This document shows, piece by piece, positions 10,476 to 20,228 of a DNA stretch of 30,984 nucleotides. Position 1 is the first letter of the stretch. Every line of letters begins with the position of its first letter. Origin of the DNA: Pigoraptor vietnamica. Lineage: Eukaryota > Opisthokonta > Filasterea. The notes beneath the pieces were generated by a model. The model did not search any database. It was not told the DNA's origin and saw only the letters and a list, made by a program, of their open reading frames with translations. A program made the translations under genes and the position numbers. The stretch lies in assembly GCA_943704525.1 (NCBI GenBank), contig CALSCQ010000286.1, positions 1 to 30,984 of the forward strand, in the 5' to 3' direction.

Positions 10476-11867
10476 GGTGGCCGCAGCACACGAAGCGCTT
10501 AGATGCCTCTCAACGCGTCAAAGTGGTCGTTGGTGAGACTCGGATGCGCGGCTTGTCCATCAAGCCGCCATCTTGCGCGAAGTCTGAAACGGGCCGCAAA
10601 TAAACGGCCACGGAGCGTCTAATGTGAAAATACTCCTCCCAATACGACCCAGATGTGAATGACAACCACCCGGGACCTTCGCCGTCGACCCAAAAAGCTT
10701 TGGGCGATCGAGCGCACTTCCCGTCTCGTGTTTCGCGCTTGACAGCCGAGCGTGACCTAATGTGCCATCTCGGTCGAAGTGGCCGGCCTTCGCACGGACG
10801 GATGCAAGCGTTCCGCACCGGAGGCAACAGCAGCCTCAGCGTGCGACAGTATCGAATGTCGGGGTGCGTGCGTGCGTGCGTATGTGTGGGTAAGGACAAG
10901 GAACGCGTGCGGCGGACGCGACGCGTGTGGCTATGCGAACACGAGCCAAAACAATACGCCTGCCGCAAAAACACGGGGGAGGGGCGGGTCGTATTTGGTG
11001 TTACGGGGGGTGGGAGTTACCGGTCGCCAGACTGAGATCTCGGTCAAATTTTGGCACAAAAAGAGGGTCAGTTTTCAATGTTCGGCGCACGGGTGCTGTG
11101 GGGGCGGGGCATTGGCCGCCCACCCAGCTGGGGGGTCCTCACGTGCGCCCTATCATGTTGACATCCGGGGTGAGGATGATTTATTTATGTGGGCCTAATT
11201 GTGATCCGAGGTGAGCGTTACTCACTATGGGCTGACTATGAGATCCGGGTTGTTTCATCACGTGACCCTACATACGGGGTGGTATCCCTCTGTTTGTGTT
11301 TGGTAGAGCGCTAAATTTGGCTGTTCGACACGATTTATTTTCACGCGTCGTTCACTATGAATTGACTATGTGTCCGCTCATTTATTTTTGTGCAGAGTGC
11401 CCTTTATTATTTTCAGCCTCGGTTTCAGCCACCAAAAAACGGCCCTTTGGACCTCTCGCTCCTCTCCTCCTTCCTGCTTTCGTGCGACACGCCACTCGGA
11501 GTCCGTGTGCGCAGTCCTCGCAATCGCTTCTTCACGGGGGCTAAAACTCGCGCTGTTGCTTCCGTGTTCGGTCGCTTTCTTCTGCAAGTCTCCGGTGACT
11601 GCGCGCAACTGCTGAGGCAACACCGACTTGCGGTCCCTGTCGATTGTGTGCATCATCGCTTCAGTGTGTTTTTTTTTCCTGGGCAAGACCAAATCGGACT
11701 CGGCCCACTCAATATTTTTTCTTGTCCATTCGTTCTAATTGCTCGGCCGTCCTCTTGGCGGCGATCGATGCGCGCCGGCCGCCGCGCGTGCGTGTGCGTG
11801 TGACGCCGGCAGTGCCGTCGCTGCGGGACGTGTGAGCGAGGCTCCCCGGTGAGCCTCGCACGCGGCC
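10476..11867. promoter_or_regulatory. Divergent promoter region, RRM protein / PH-RasGEF
   Basis: 1392 bp between opposite start codons, the longest gene-free stretch here. It contains two CACGTG-type E boxes (near 11149 and 11260). Two related blocks share a CACTATG(n)TGACTATG motif and an ATTTATTT(A/T)TGTG motif (about 11175-11241 and 11350-11396). The stretch 11390-11710 is pyrimidine-rich. I see no convincing gene; small open frames lack family features. A 5' non-coding exon for the RasGEF could lie here but cannot be shown. Confidence 0.55.
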
Positions 11868-14800
11868 ATGGCGGACAATCGGCGCGGAAGCACATACCTG
11901 GACCCTGCGGCTGGGTTGGGTGGGGCGCCGACGTCGCCGTCGCACAATTCAAACCGCCTTTCGTTTGTTGGCATGATACAACGCACTCCGTCTGGGGGTT
12001 CTTCGAAGAAGAAGGTGTGTGCGTGTGCGTAAGTGCGCGCGCATGTGCTAGCGTGCGCTGTGCTGTGTGTGCGTGTGTGTCGTGTGGTTCTACATGTCTT
12101 TTTGTGGGGCAGAACTCGTACTATCTCATTGCCCACTTCTTCTGGGATTTCTGCGCCCACACCGCGTTATCTGCGCACGACATGCGCTGTCAAGCCCAAT
12201 ATTGTTCTTTGTGCGAAGAATGGAGAGTCTTCTGTGTCAGTGTGTAGCTGGCGTGGTGCGGTGGCCCGTTTACCTGCGAGTCGAATTGCGTTATCATGCC
12301 ACTATGGCGCACGTGCGCAGTTATCATCCACATGGATACTCGTCACTTTCCTTCAATGCTCTCTTCAACGCGTTATATATTCCATTGCTAAGTGTGGGAG
12401 GGCTCGCGTTTTCGTCCAATTTGCATCCGTGATGGGTCCACATAGCTCGAGTGCGCTGGCGCTGATGTTCTTTCGCCGCCGTGTGCGTGCGCAGAGCGAG
12501 GCAACGGAGGGGTTGTGGGCTTCGCACTATCGCAAGGAGGCCACGTACGAGGGTTATCTTCTGAAGCAGGGCCGCGAGGGTGGGGTATTCCGGAGAAAAC
12601 TTTGCGACCGTGGCCGAATCTCACAATCCATTTTTCCACACCCTGTTAATCCGAATTGGATTTGGTCTGATCATCCGCGCACTCAACGCATTTCGTGACT
12701 TTGCCTACAGGGACCTTTCTTCCCTCCAAGTTTGAGCGACGATACCTCATACTTCACCGGTCAAGCCTCTTCTACTTTCGTCGGAAGGAGGTGTGCTACT
12801 CTTCACTCTTCGACCTTTGAATCGCTCTCGATGCACGCGATCACCGCCTCTCGCCCCCTTGTTTCGTTATCCCTGACCTCTTGTCTCTCGCATTGCAGGA
12901 TGAGCCCATCGGCCTCATACACTTGCGCGGCGCAGCGGTGACGCGGGACCCCTCGTCCCAGCCCGGCCGCGTGGTAATCTCCATCAACGCCAACGCCAGC
13001 GTCAACTTTGAGAGCCAAAAGTGCTTTAACCGCCGCATGTACGTCTTCATCGCCGAGGCCGACGACGAGGGCGCGGTGTGGCTCTCGCACATCACGGCGG
13101 CCGCGCAGACGGCGGGACTTCCGAGGTCGCAGTCGGGCGAGCTCTACGTCGCGGAGGATGAGAGCCGCACGCGCAGCGGGACGTCCAACAGCTTTGGGAC
13201 GCGCGCCGATTCGTTGGGTTCGGGATCGTCCGAGACCCCTGCGCAGAACGCCTCGCTGCGCGCGGAAGAGCCGCCCTCGGGGGAGAGCGCCGCGAGTAGC
13301 CGCAGTGGGTCAGCGTTCCCGTCAAGATCTGGATCCACGACGGAGATTGCGGTGCCATTCAAGCGCCAGGGCTCGTCGGCCAGCGTCGACGGAACGCGAA
13401 ATCCCCTCGAAAGCCAGGTGTGCGAGGCGCTGTCGGTGGATGCTTCGCGATACAAGCCCGTGGAGCAGGACGTAAACGCCGTCAACGCGGCCGCCACGGA
13501 GATCGAGTCGCTCATGTCCCGCGTGGACGTGCCCGACGCCATCTTTCACGTGCCGTCTGTCGCGGCGACCGTTTCGGCGGGCCGCGCATGCCTCGCGCGC
13601 GCGGAGGCGGCCATAGCGCTCCTGCCGGAGACGTCGGCGCTTCGTGTGTTTGTCGCGAAGCAGTGCGCGCCCGTGCGTGACGAGATGCTCTTGTCGATTG
13701 GCCTCGCGGCGAAGAGCCTGAAGGACTTTCTGGTGGAGCTGTCGCAGTCTGAGATTCCGGTGACGTCGCCGCTGGTCGTGCGGCGCTCGGAGCACACGCT
13801 CAACCTGCTGAACCGCATCCGCCAGCTCGCGGTGGCCATGAGCGACATTGAAGAGATGGCGTCGGCGGCGCAGTTTTTGGGCGAGCTGCTCCCCAAGGTG
13901 AAGGAGTCACGACCGGCGGAGAGCGGGCGCGTGTACACGATCATCGACTATGTCGTCGAGGCGCTTAACATTGCGCTGCCGGCCGTCGACGAGAACGCCA
14001 AGACGCACTTTGTCGACGTGACGACGCCGCTTATCGTTATGGCGGGCAAGGTCGTCAAGGCGCTTGGAGAGCCCGCGGCCGAGGCGGCGCTGACGGGTGC
14101 CACGGCAGAAGAGACGAAGCAGTTGCGCGCGCGCCTCACGGCCCAGATTGCCGAGCTGATCCGCACGACGCGCATTGCGGTGGGCGTCTGGCCGCCGCCG
14201 CGCGCCCGCATGGACATGCTGCGGTTCATTTTTGGCGTCGCGTGCGGGACGCTGCACCTCGTCGGGGCGACGCAAAAGTGCCCCCCTCTGTGGTCGTTGC
14301 TGGTGCTGGATCTCGACGATCTCCCGCAGCTCCACATTGAGCGCACCGAGAGCGTGGCGGGCGTGACGCCGCGGAAGCGGTCGGACGCGCCGAAGCTTTC
14401 TTCGGACGGGACCGCCGACGGCGAGGACATGGTGGCCGTGCGGAAGAGCTCTGACGCGGCGGCGGCGCTGGCGCAGGTGGACGTGATTCGGCGCATTCGC
14501 GACGAGCTCGACATCAACAAGCTGATTATCCAGGACGTGCGGTCGTACGCGACCATGGTGAAGGAGGGCGTCGCGCGCTTGCTCAAGGCGGTGGAGGCGG
14601 AGGATCGGGCGACGGCGATTGCGACGACGGATCTCGTGCTGGACGCCGTGAGCTCGATCATGCAGCAGATTGACCCCATGGAGCTGAACCAGGTGTACAT
14701 TGACGTGAAGGAGCGGTGGGGCCTGTGCAAGAAGGACCTGCACGATGCCATGCGCGATCTGCGGAAGCACCGCGGGGACGCGACGTTCGGGTCGGAAGCG

Positions 14801-17587
14801 GAGTATGCGCTTCAGTACGAGTTTGCGCTGTCGTATCTCAGCAGCGCGGGGAAGGTCGTCCGCGAGAAGACGGGCGCGCTGTTTGACGTGGCGGAGCAGG
14901 TGATGGCCGTGCAGCAGGAGCAGATCGACCTCCACCAGAAGGACATTGAGCACCACCAGAAGAAGATTGAGCGGGCGCGCGGAAAAATGACGGCCCTCGA
15001 CGACCTGTACAAGAACATCATTGTGACGACGGAGAAGGACAAGGCCGACGCCAAGGCGGGCCCTGCGACGCCGACGGGACGTCCCTCGCTGCCACGCAAG
15101 GAGTCGAACGAGAGCCTCCTCCCGCGATCGGGCTCGCAGGATTCGCTCGGTGTGCGCAAGGGCTCGCAGGAGTCGCAGCTGCAGCGCGGCGCCTCGCAGG
15201 ATCGGCTGCTCCTCCGCAAGGGATCGCAAGACTCGCTCGCGCTCCCCGACGAGCCGCCGCCCGTTCCGCCGCTCCCGCCGGCGCCGAGGGCGAAGGCCGG
15301 TTCGGAAAGCGACTCGACCGGGGACAAGCTGTCGCTGTCGACGTCGTCGTCGATGACGCAGCTGTCGGCGGCGGCCGGCGGCACGGGCACCGTCCGGGGC
15401 GGCGTCAAGAAGCCCGAGCCGAAGGCGGAGGAGGAGGAGTTTGACCCGACGCAGCTCGTGCTGGACGACACGCAGACGACGATTTCTGGGCACCGCCTCG
15501 TGAAGGGCGGGACTCTCGAGCGCCTCGTCGAGCGCCTCACGCACGAGAAGAGCTTCGACCCTCACTTTCCGACGACGTTTATGCTGACGTACCGCTCGTT
15601 CACGACGCCGATGCACCTTCTGGACCTCCTCGTGGAACGCTGCATTGCGGCGGGGAAGGAGGAGAGCGAGCAGACGATGATTCGCCTGCGCGTGTTCAAC
15701 GCGCTCAAGCTGTGGATCAACTCGAACTGGGACGACTTCAAGTCGGATCCGTCGCTTCTCGACAAGATTAACGTCGTGATACCCATCATGGAGGAGAACA
15801 AGCTGCGCAGCGCGGCCAAACAGCTCCAGGACATGATCAAGGCAAAGACGCTCAACGCGTCGCAGAAGCAGCGCAAGCACGTGTTCGACTCGAAGGCCCC
15901 GCAGCCCATTCTGCCGCCGGAGATTCGCAGCGCCGATCAGATCAAGTCTTTCCTCGACATTGACCCGCTCGAGATTGCGCGGCAGCTGACGCTCATCGAG
16001 AGCGGCCTGTTTGCGCTTATCCAGCCGAAGGAGTGCCTCGACCTCGCGTGGCAGGCGAAGAACAACAGGGAGCTGGCGCCGGACATTCTCGGGATGATCG
16101 AGCGCTCGAATCGGGTGCGTTGGAGAGGCGCTCCTCGTACTTGCTGTCGGTGGATCGATGCTGCTTGATGCTGCATACGATTTGAAGTGCTGACCTTGTT
16201 TTTTTTTTGTTGTGAAACGACAGGTCAGCAATTGGGTGGCGACGGAAATTCTGAAGGAGGAGACGCTCAAGGGCCGCGCGAACATCATGCGCCACATTAT
16301 TAATATTGCTGAGGTGAGTTTGCCGTGCCCGTGTGCGTGCGCGTGTGACTGCACGCTGAGTGCGTGGGGATTGCTTCTTCCCTCTGCGGTGACCTTGTCT
16401 TTCTTGAGACGCACGTGACAATGGGGCCTTGCACATTGCGCTTCACGTGCCTCCTGTCTGCGCCGTCTCACGCACGCACTCGTCCATTCTGCAGAAATGC
16501 CGGTCCCTGAACAACTTCAACTGCGTGATGGCCATTATCGCCGGCCTCACGAACGCCGCCATCTTCCGCATGAAGAAGACGTGGGAGGTGCGTCAGAAAT
16601 GGGCTCCTGTTCCGCAACTGCGTGTGCAGTCGCGTGCGCTGCGTGTCGCGCCCTTCCACGATTGAAGGGGAAGAGCGACTAGTCGTTTAGGGTATGGCGT
16701 TTGCTGTCGTCGTGGCCGGTGCGTGTGGTAATGTCATCAAAGGTGGATGTAATGGATGTGTATGCTTCCTGCTTGGCGCAATGCTGACGAGCCCTCACTT
16801 CCTTTGGAACGTCAGGCGCTGCCGAGCAAGACGCAGACGCAGTGGACGGAGATCAAGACGCTCATGTCGGAGCAGGGCAACTTCTCGCGCTACCGCCAGG
16901 AGCTGCACTCGATCAATCCGCCCGTAATCCCCTTCCTCGGTGGGCCCTTGTCTTCTGTTCTCTGACACACTGTCATTGCATGTGGTGGCGCACGTCCTCG
17001 ATGCTCGCTCCCTTGCTCCCTCTCGCAGTTGAGACTGTGCGTGCGTGTGTGCGTGTGTGTGTGTGTGTGTGCGTGCGTGCGTGCGTGTGCGTGCGTGCGT
17101 GCGTGCGTGCGTGTGTGTGTGTGTGTGTGTTTCATGCTTTGTTTGTTTTCACTTTAAATGTTTCTCTTCATTATCGGGTCGTGCGGAGCCGCGGTGCTCC
17201 TGTTTCTGCTGCGCCAACAGGCCCGGGCCTGACGTCCGACTGCTCCCCACAGGCATCTACCTCACCGACCTCGTCATGATTGAAACGGGCAACAAGAACC
17301 AGATTACGAACACGACGCTCATCAACTTTGACAAGCGGCGCAAGATTGCGACCGTCATCCAGGAGATTCAGCGCTACCAGCAGACGCCGTACCACCTCCA
17401 GGAGGTCGACTTTCTGCGGCAGTACTTGCTGGACGTCCAGGTGCTCGACCCCAACGCCATGTACGAGAGGTCGCTCGTCCTCGAACCGCGCGAGAAGGGA
17501 CCGCCCGCCGCCATCCCGGCGCAGGTGCTCAATTCGCCCTCGTCGCGGAAGGGATCGCTCGCCGACGCATTCCGCAGGGACGCGTAG
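11868..17587 (+). CDS. PH-domain RasGEF (CDC25-type Ras exchange factor)
   Basis: Predicted to load GTP on a Ras-family GTPase at a membrane. Eight exons give 1389 aa: 11868-12014, 12495-12579, 12711-12790, 12899-16114, 16224-16313, 16495-16587, 16816-16939, 17253-17587. A PH domain (about residues 66-174) opens YEGYLLKQG and is split over exons 2-4. Residues about 250-830 are mostly helical by composition and I do not recognise them. Five tandem 10-residue repeats lie at 837-886. A RasGEF N/REM motif begins near 964 (TTISGHRLVKGGTLERLVERL). The CDC25 catalytic domain (about 1115-1350) keeps EIARQLTLIE, SNWVATEIL, NNFNCVMAIIAGL, PPVIPFLGIYLTDL and the closing INFDKRRK. The exon 2 donor (GTGGGG at 12580) was set by phase and PH fit. 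A long open frame on the opposite strand is a codon-bias shadow. Confidence 0.94.
15095..15244 (+). repeat. Five tandem 30-nt coding repeats in the RasGEF
   Basis: Five contiguous units of exactly 10 residues: RKESNESLLP, RSGSQDSLGV, RKGSQESQLQ, RGASQDRLLL, RKGSQDSLAL. Each has R at -3 to a Ser and four have Ser-Gln. They lie between the helical region and the REM domain. Confidence 0.93.
17036..17131. repeat. (GT)n/(CGTG)n tract in RasGEF intron 7
   Basis: Mixed GT and GCGT repeats fill about a third of the 313-nt intron 16940-17252, near its middle. The tract reads GT on the sense strand. Confidence 0.93.
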
Positions 17588-18058
17588 AGTGCGCGCGGCC
17601 GATCGTGTTGCGCAGTACCATTGACGCCGCGTGTGTTTGCATGTGCGCGCCCGTGTGTGTTGGATGGGTGGCTCTTGCTGTGCCTGAGAGGGAGTCTGAC
17701 GCAGCCGCTGGCGCCGTTTGGTCGGCGTCCAGTTGGCACGTGCGTCACTATGAAAATGAACAACGCCAATTCCACTCTTCGCACGATCGTCGTTTCTGGG
17801 GTCTTCATCAGACACGCGAGAGTCTCCCTTTTCCATTTCGTGTTTTTTATGTCTCTCACGCCCGTTGGCGTCCGCATATCACACAAAGCGCACTTCGCTC
17901 TCGCCTGCGGCGCCAAACCGGTGCGCTCTCGGCACTGTCCACACCCCTCGCAGTCGCAAGACGCAGAGAGTGGGTCGAGAGGGGGGACAGCCCAAAGAGG
18001 CGCACCGGCGGGTACCGCAAGCAACCGCTAAAAGTCGCATAGCGACCCAGAGCGGCGA

Positions 18059-18102
18059 ATCAGCGGCGCGTGCCTCAATAGAGTTTCCACGCGTCGCGTC
18101 AC
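18059..18102 (-). promoter_or_regulatory. Candidate SECIS element in the selT 3' flank
   Basis: A SECIS recruits SBP2 and eEFSec so that an in-frame UGA is read as selenocysteine. Read on the minus strand from 18102: GTGAC, stem arm GCGACGCGTG, apical GAAACTCTATTGAGG, stem arm CACGCGCCGC, TGAT. The arms pair at 9 of 10 positions (one A-C mismatch). UGAC opposite UGAU gives the tandem G-A/A-G quartet. Twelve nt separate the quartet from the AAA bulge, within the usual range. CTC/GAG inside the loop forms the mini-stem of a form II SECIS. The position before UGA is G rather than the common A. Helix I below the quartet is weak (about six pairs between 18115-18121 and 18051-18057, with a 12-nt 5' loop). 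It starts about 390 nt after the stop. I folded it by eye only. Confidence 0.6.
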
Positions 18103-18312
18103 AAAGAGAACGAACGGCGCCAAATGCGAAGGCGAAAACGCACAACGGCGGCGAAGAGACAAAAGAGATCAAACGTCTGCGAAAGGCCGCAAACTGCGCA
18201 GTGCGCTCGAGTCCTTCGGCACCTCCCCCCCGGGAGTGCCATAAGGTCCCTTGCACACCGTCAACCCACTCTGACTTGGACGCACACACAGAACGCACAA
18301 AATCACACACAT

Positions 18313-18417
<105 letters not shown>

Positions 18418-18494
18418 CGAGCACACGCGCAAGCGACACCGAGCTGCACGACAGCGAACGGTGGCACGCACGCGCGCGGACGACCTCCTATCGC

Positions 18495-19279
18495 CTACAT
18501 CGGTTTTCCAAACGGCACCCCTACAGACACGGCGCCACTCGTCATGATACGCTCCGCGACCTCTTCGATGGACGGGACGCGGTTCTCCGCGAGCTTGGAG
18601 AAGATCGTGTGGCCGTCGAGCGATATCTCAAACGCGCCGGTGGACAAGAGGCCGCCGGAGATCTGGTTGCCGAGGAAGAAGGTGAGCGCGACGGCCATCA
18701 TCTTGCGCTCCGAAAGGTAGACGTAGAACGCCGGCGGGGCCATGCCGAGCCTGCGTGGAGCCGATTGAGAAGGAAGGGAGGCCAGGGGGAGGGTCGCGTC
18801 AGCGTCATCTATTGCAGACTGCGAACACCATAACTGTAGACGTACCGTGGGAAGATGTAGTCACCCGCGACGAGCAAGATGATAAAGGCAAACTGGAACA
18901 CTGTGACGAGACTGCGGGGACGCGAAATCGCATTAGATGTGGAGGGTCAATGGTATGCCTCGCGCATTCTAAGGCGCAGACACCGCACTTCCACACACAG
19001 CACGTTCGCCCTCCACAGCACGCAAGCACGCACACGCACCGCGAGAGGAGCACGTTCGTCGGGTGGGGGGGATAGTTGCCGCCAACAATGGTGAGCATGG
19101 GAAAGGCGGCGCCGAGCTCGCGCGCAAAGACCTCGTAGGTCTTGCGGTAACCTCAGGAGACGCTGCGAGTGGGCATGAGGAGAAGGAAGGGGTTGGTTGC
19201 TTCGTCACGCACGTGCGCAATGTGGCGTCCATCCATAGCGCCCTATTGTCCCGTATTGCAAACACGACAACACACACAC

Positions 19280-19319
<40 letters not shown>

Positions 19320-19322
19320 ACA

Positions 19323-19373
<51 letters not shown>

Positions 19374-19678
19374 CACAGCACACACACACGCACACACAGA
19401 GAGTCCGCGCGCACACGCACATCCAGCACGCACCAGAAGAGGAACTTGAGGACGGGGCGATCTGCACGCCCGTTCATGACGTGTTGATTCATGATCGGGC
19501 TCGGATTTGTGTCCACGAACGGCAGCTCTTGGACTTCTTCGGCGAGGTCAAACGTGGAGATGGACGGGTCTTCGGGTGGCGTTCGTTTGGGCGCCGCCAA
19601 ATCGCCGCGGAAAGCGACTTCGAAGAGGGTAATGGCAAGTAGGGCTAATCCGATCGCCCGTGCGGAGCCAGTCGCCAT
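18495..19678 (-). CDS. SELENOT: Selenoprotein T (in-frame UGA = selenocysteine)
   Basis: SelT is an ER thioredoxin-like oxidoreductase with a Cys-x-x-Sec redox motif. Four exons join in frame: 19434-19678, 19040-19162, 18846-18911, 18495-18750, giving 229 residues if TGA 19155-19153 is read as Sec. Splicing exon 1 (..LKFLF, TG) to exon 2 (C GTC TCC TGA GGT TAC) gives FLFCVSUGYRKTYEVF, matching the family's CVSUGYRRVFEEY at the active site (Cys82, Sec85). Downstream matches are GGNYPPHPTN, a hydrophobic segment LVTVFQFAFIILLVAGDYIF, YVYLSERKMMA, and STGAFEISLDGHTIFSKL, the family signature. The N-terminus starts with a signal-anchor-like segment (GLALLAITLFEVAF) and is about 30 residues longer than in human SelT. 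A normal gene-finder would stop at the TGA or skip it. The next gene on the same strand is ZIP. Confidence 0.9.
19153..19155 (-). other. SELENOT: Selenocysteine (UGA) codon of SelT
   Basis: This TGA is the fourth codon position of C-V-S-U, with the Cys codon formed across the intron 19163-19433. Reading continues in the same frame through conserved SelT sequence over three exons, which argues against a true stop. Confidence 0.88.
19270..19399. repeat. (CA)n microsatellite in selT intron 1
   Basis: An almost pure CA tract with a few G interruptions. It fills nearly half of the 271-nt intron 19163-19433 and reads (GT)n on the sense strand. Confidence 0.93.
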
Positions 19679-20228
19679 TTGCACGCGGCGACGCGCGTGA
19701 CAGAGTTGCGCAGCAGGGTCGAAGGAGCGCGATTTGAAATTTGAAACGCGGCTGCATGTGCGCACCTGGTGTGTCATCACGTGCCGGACAATCGGAACTA
19801 TTTGCCCATACATACATACTGGTCATTCTTTACTGCGCCGCTTGGGCCCAACAGGTAAGCGTCCACTTTTCTTCTACAACAACCGACTCCTCCCCTTCTG
19901 ACTTCCCCATTGTATTGTGTGCGCATTGGCCCAACACATAGGTAAGCGTCCATGCTTTATAAACAACAGCCAACTCAGCTCCTCTGCCAGCTCAGAGGCG
20001 TGCACATCGTATGATATGCACAGTCGCCTGCGAGTTCTCCACTTGTCCACAGCGGCTGTCGTCGGCCATAAGTTCATTGGATGCGACCCATTCGGTCGGC
20101 GTCCACGACATGGTAAGAGTCTCCAGGACACGCGCAGGCCGCACGCACACGCACGCACGCACGCACGCTCTAGCGTCACGCAGGAAGCATCGCACGCCCA
20201 TATCAGCCACACATACACTATCGAGCCA
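19679..20228. promoter_or_regulatory. Intergenic: selT promoter and ZIP 3' flank
   Basis: 550 bp between two minus-strand genes. It should contain the selT promoter and the ZIP 3' UTR. It holds an imperfect direct duplication (19846-19892 and 19928-19983). The second copy contains a palindromic TTTATAAA (about 19956-19963), roughly 280 nt upstream of the selT ATG, which could act as a TATA box. No gene is recognised. Confidence 0.5.
19846..19983. repeat. Imperfect direct duplication upstream of selT
   Basis: Two copies, 19846-19892 and 19928-19983, share GCCCAACA, then GGTAAGCGTCCA, then a related stretch ending CTCCTC. Small insertions distinguish them. Each contains GGTAAGC on the plus strand, resembling a 5' splice site. 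Confidence 0.8.

Noticed and set aside
10476-11867. A further gene in the longest intergenic region
   Set aside because: The open frames are short, have no splice-linked extension and no recognisable domain, and the composition (pyrimidine tracts, E boxes, repeated words) looks regulatory.
13907-16471. 854-codon open frame on the minus strand, opposite the RasGEF exon
   Set aside because: It mirrors the GC-rich codons of a well-supported RasGEF, is Arg/Leu/His-rich, and has no recognisable family motif. Other opposite-strand frames, such as 27799-29466 and 3050-4003, were rejected for the same reason.
17720-17825. Other possible SECIS around the ATGA at about 17808-17805 (minus strand)
   Set aside because: It has the canonical ATGA, but I could not find a complementary helix II or a suitably placed GA, and it lies close to the RasGEF stop.
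19153-19155. TGA as a sign that selT is a pseudogene
   Set aside because: The TGA is at the exact Sec position of the family, the frame continues intact over three exons with conserved residues, and a SECIS-like hairpin lies downstream.
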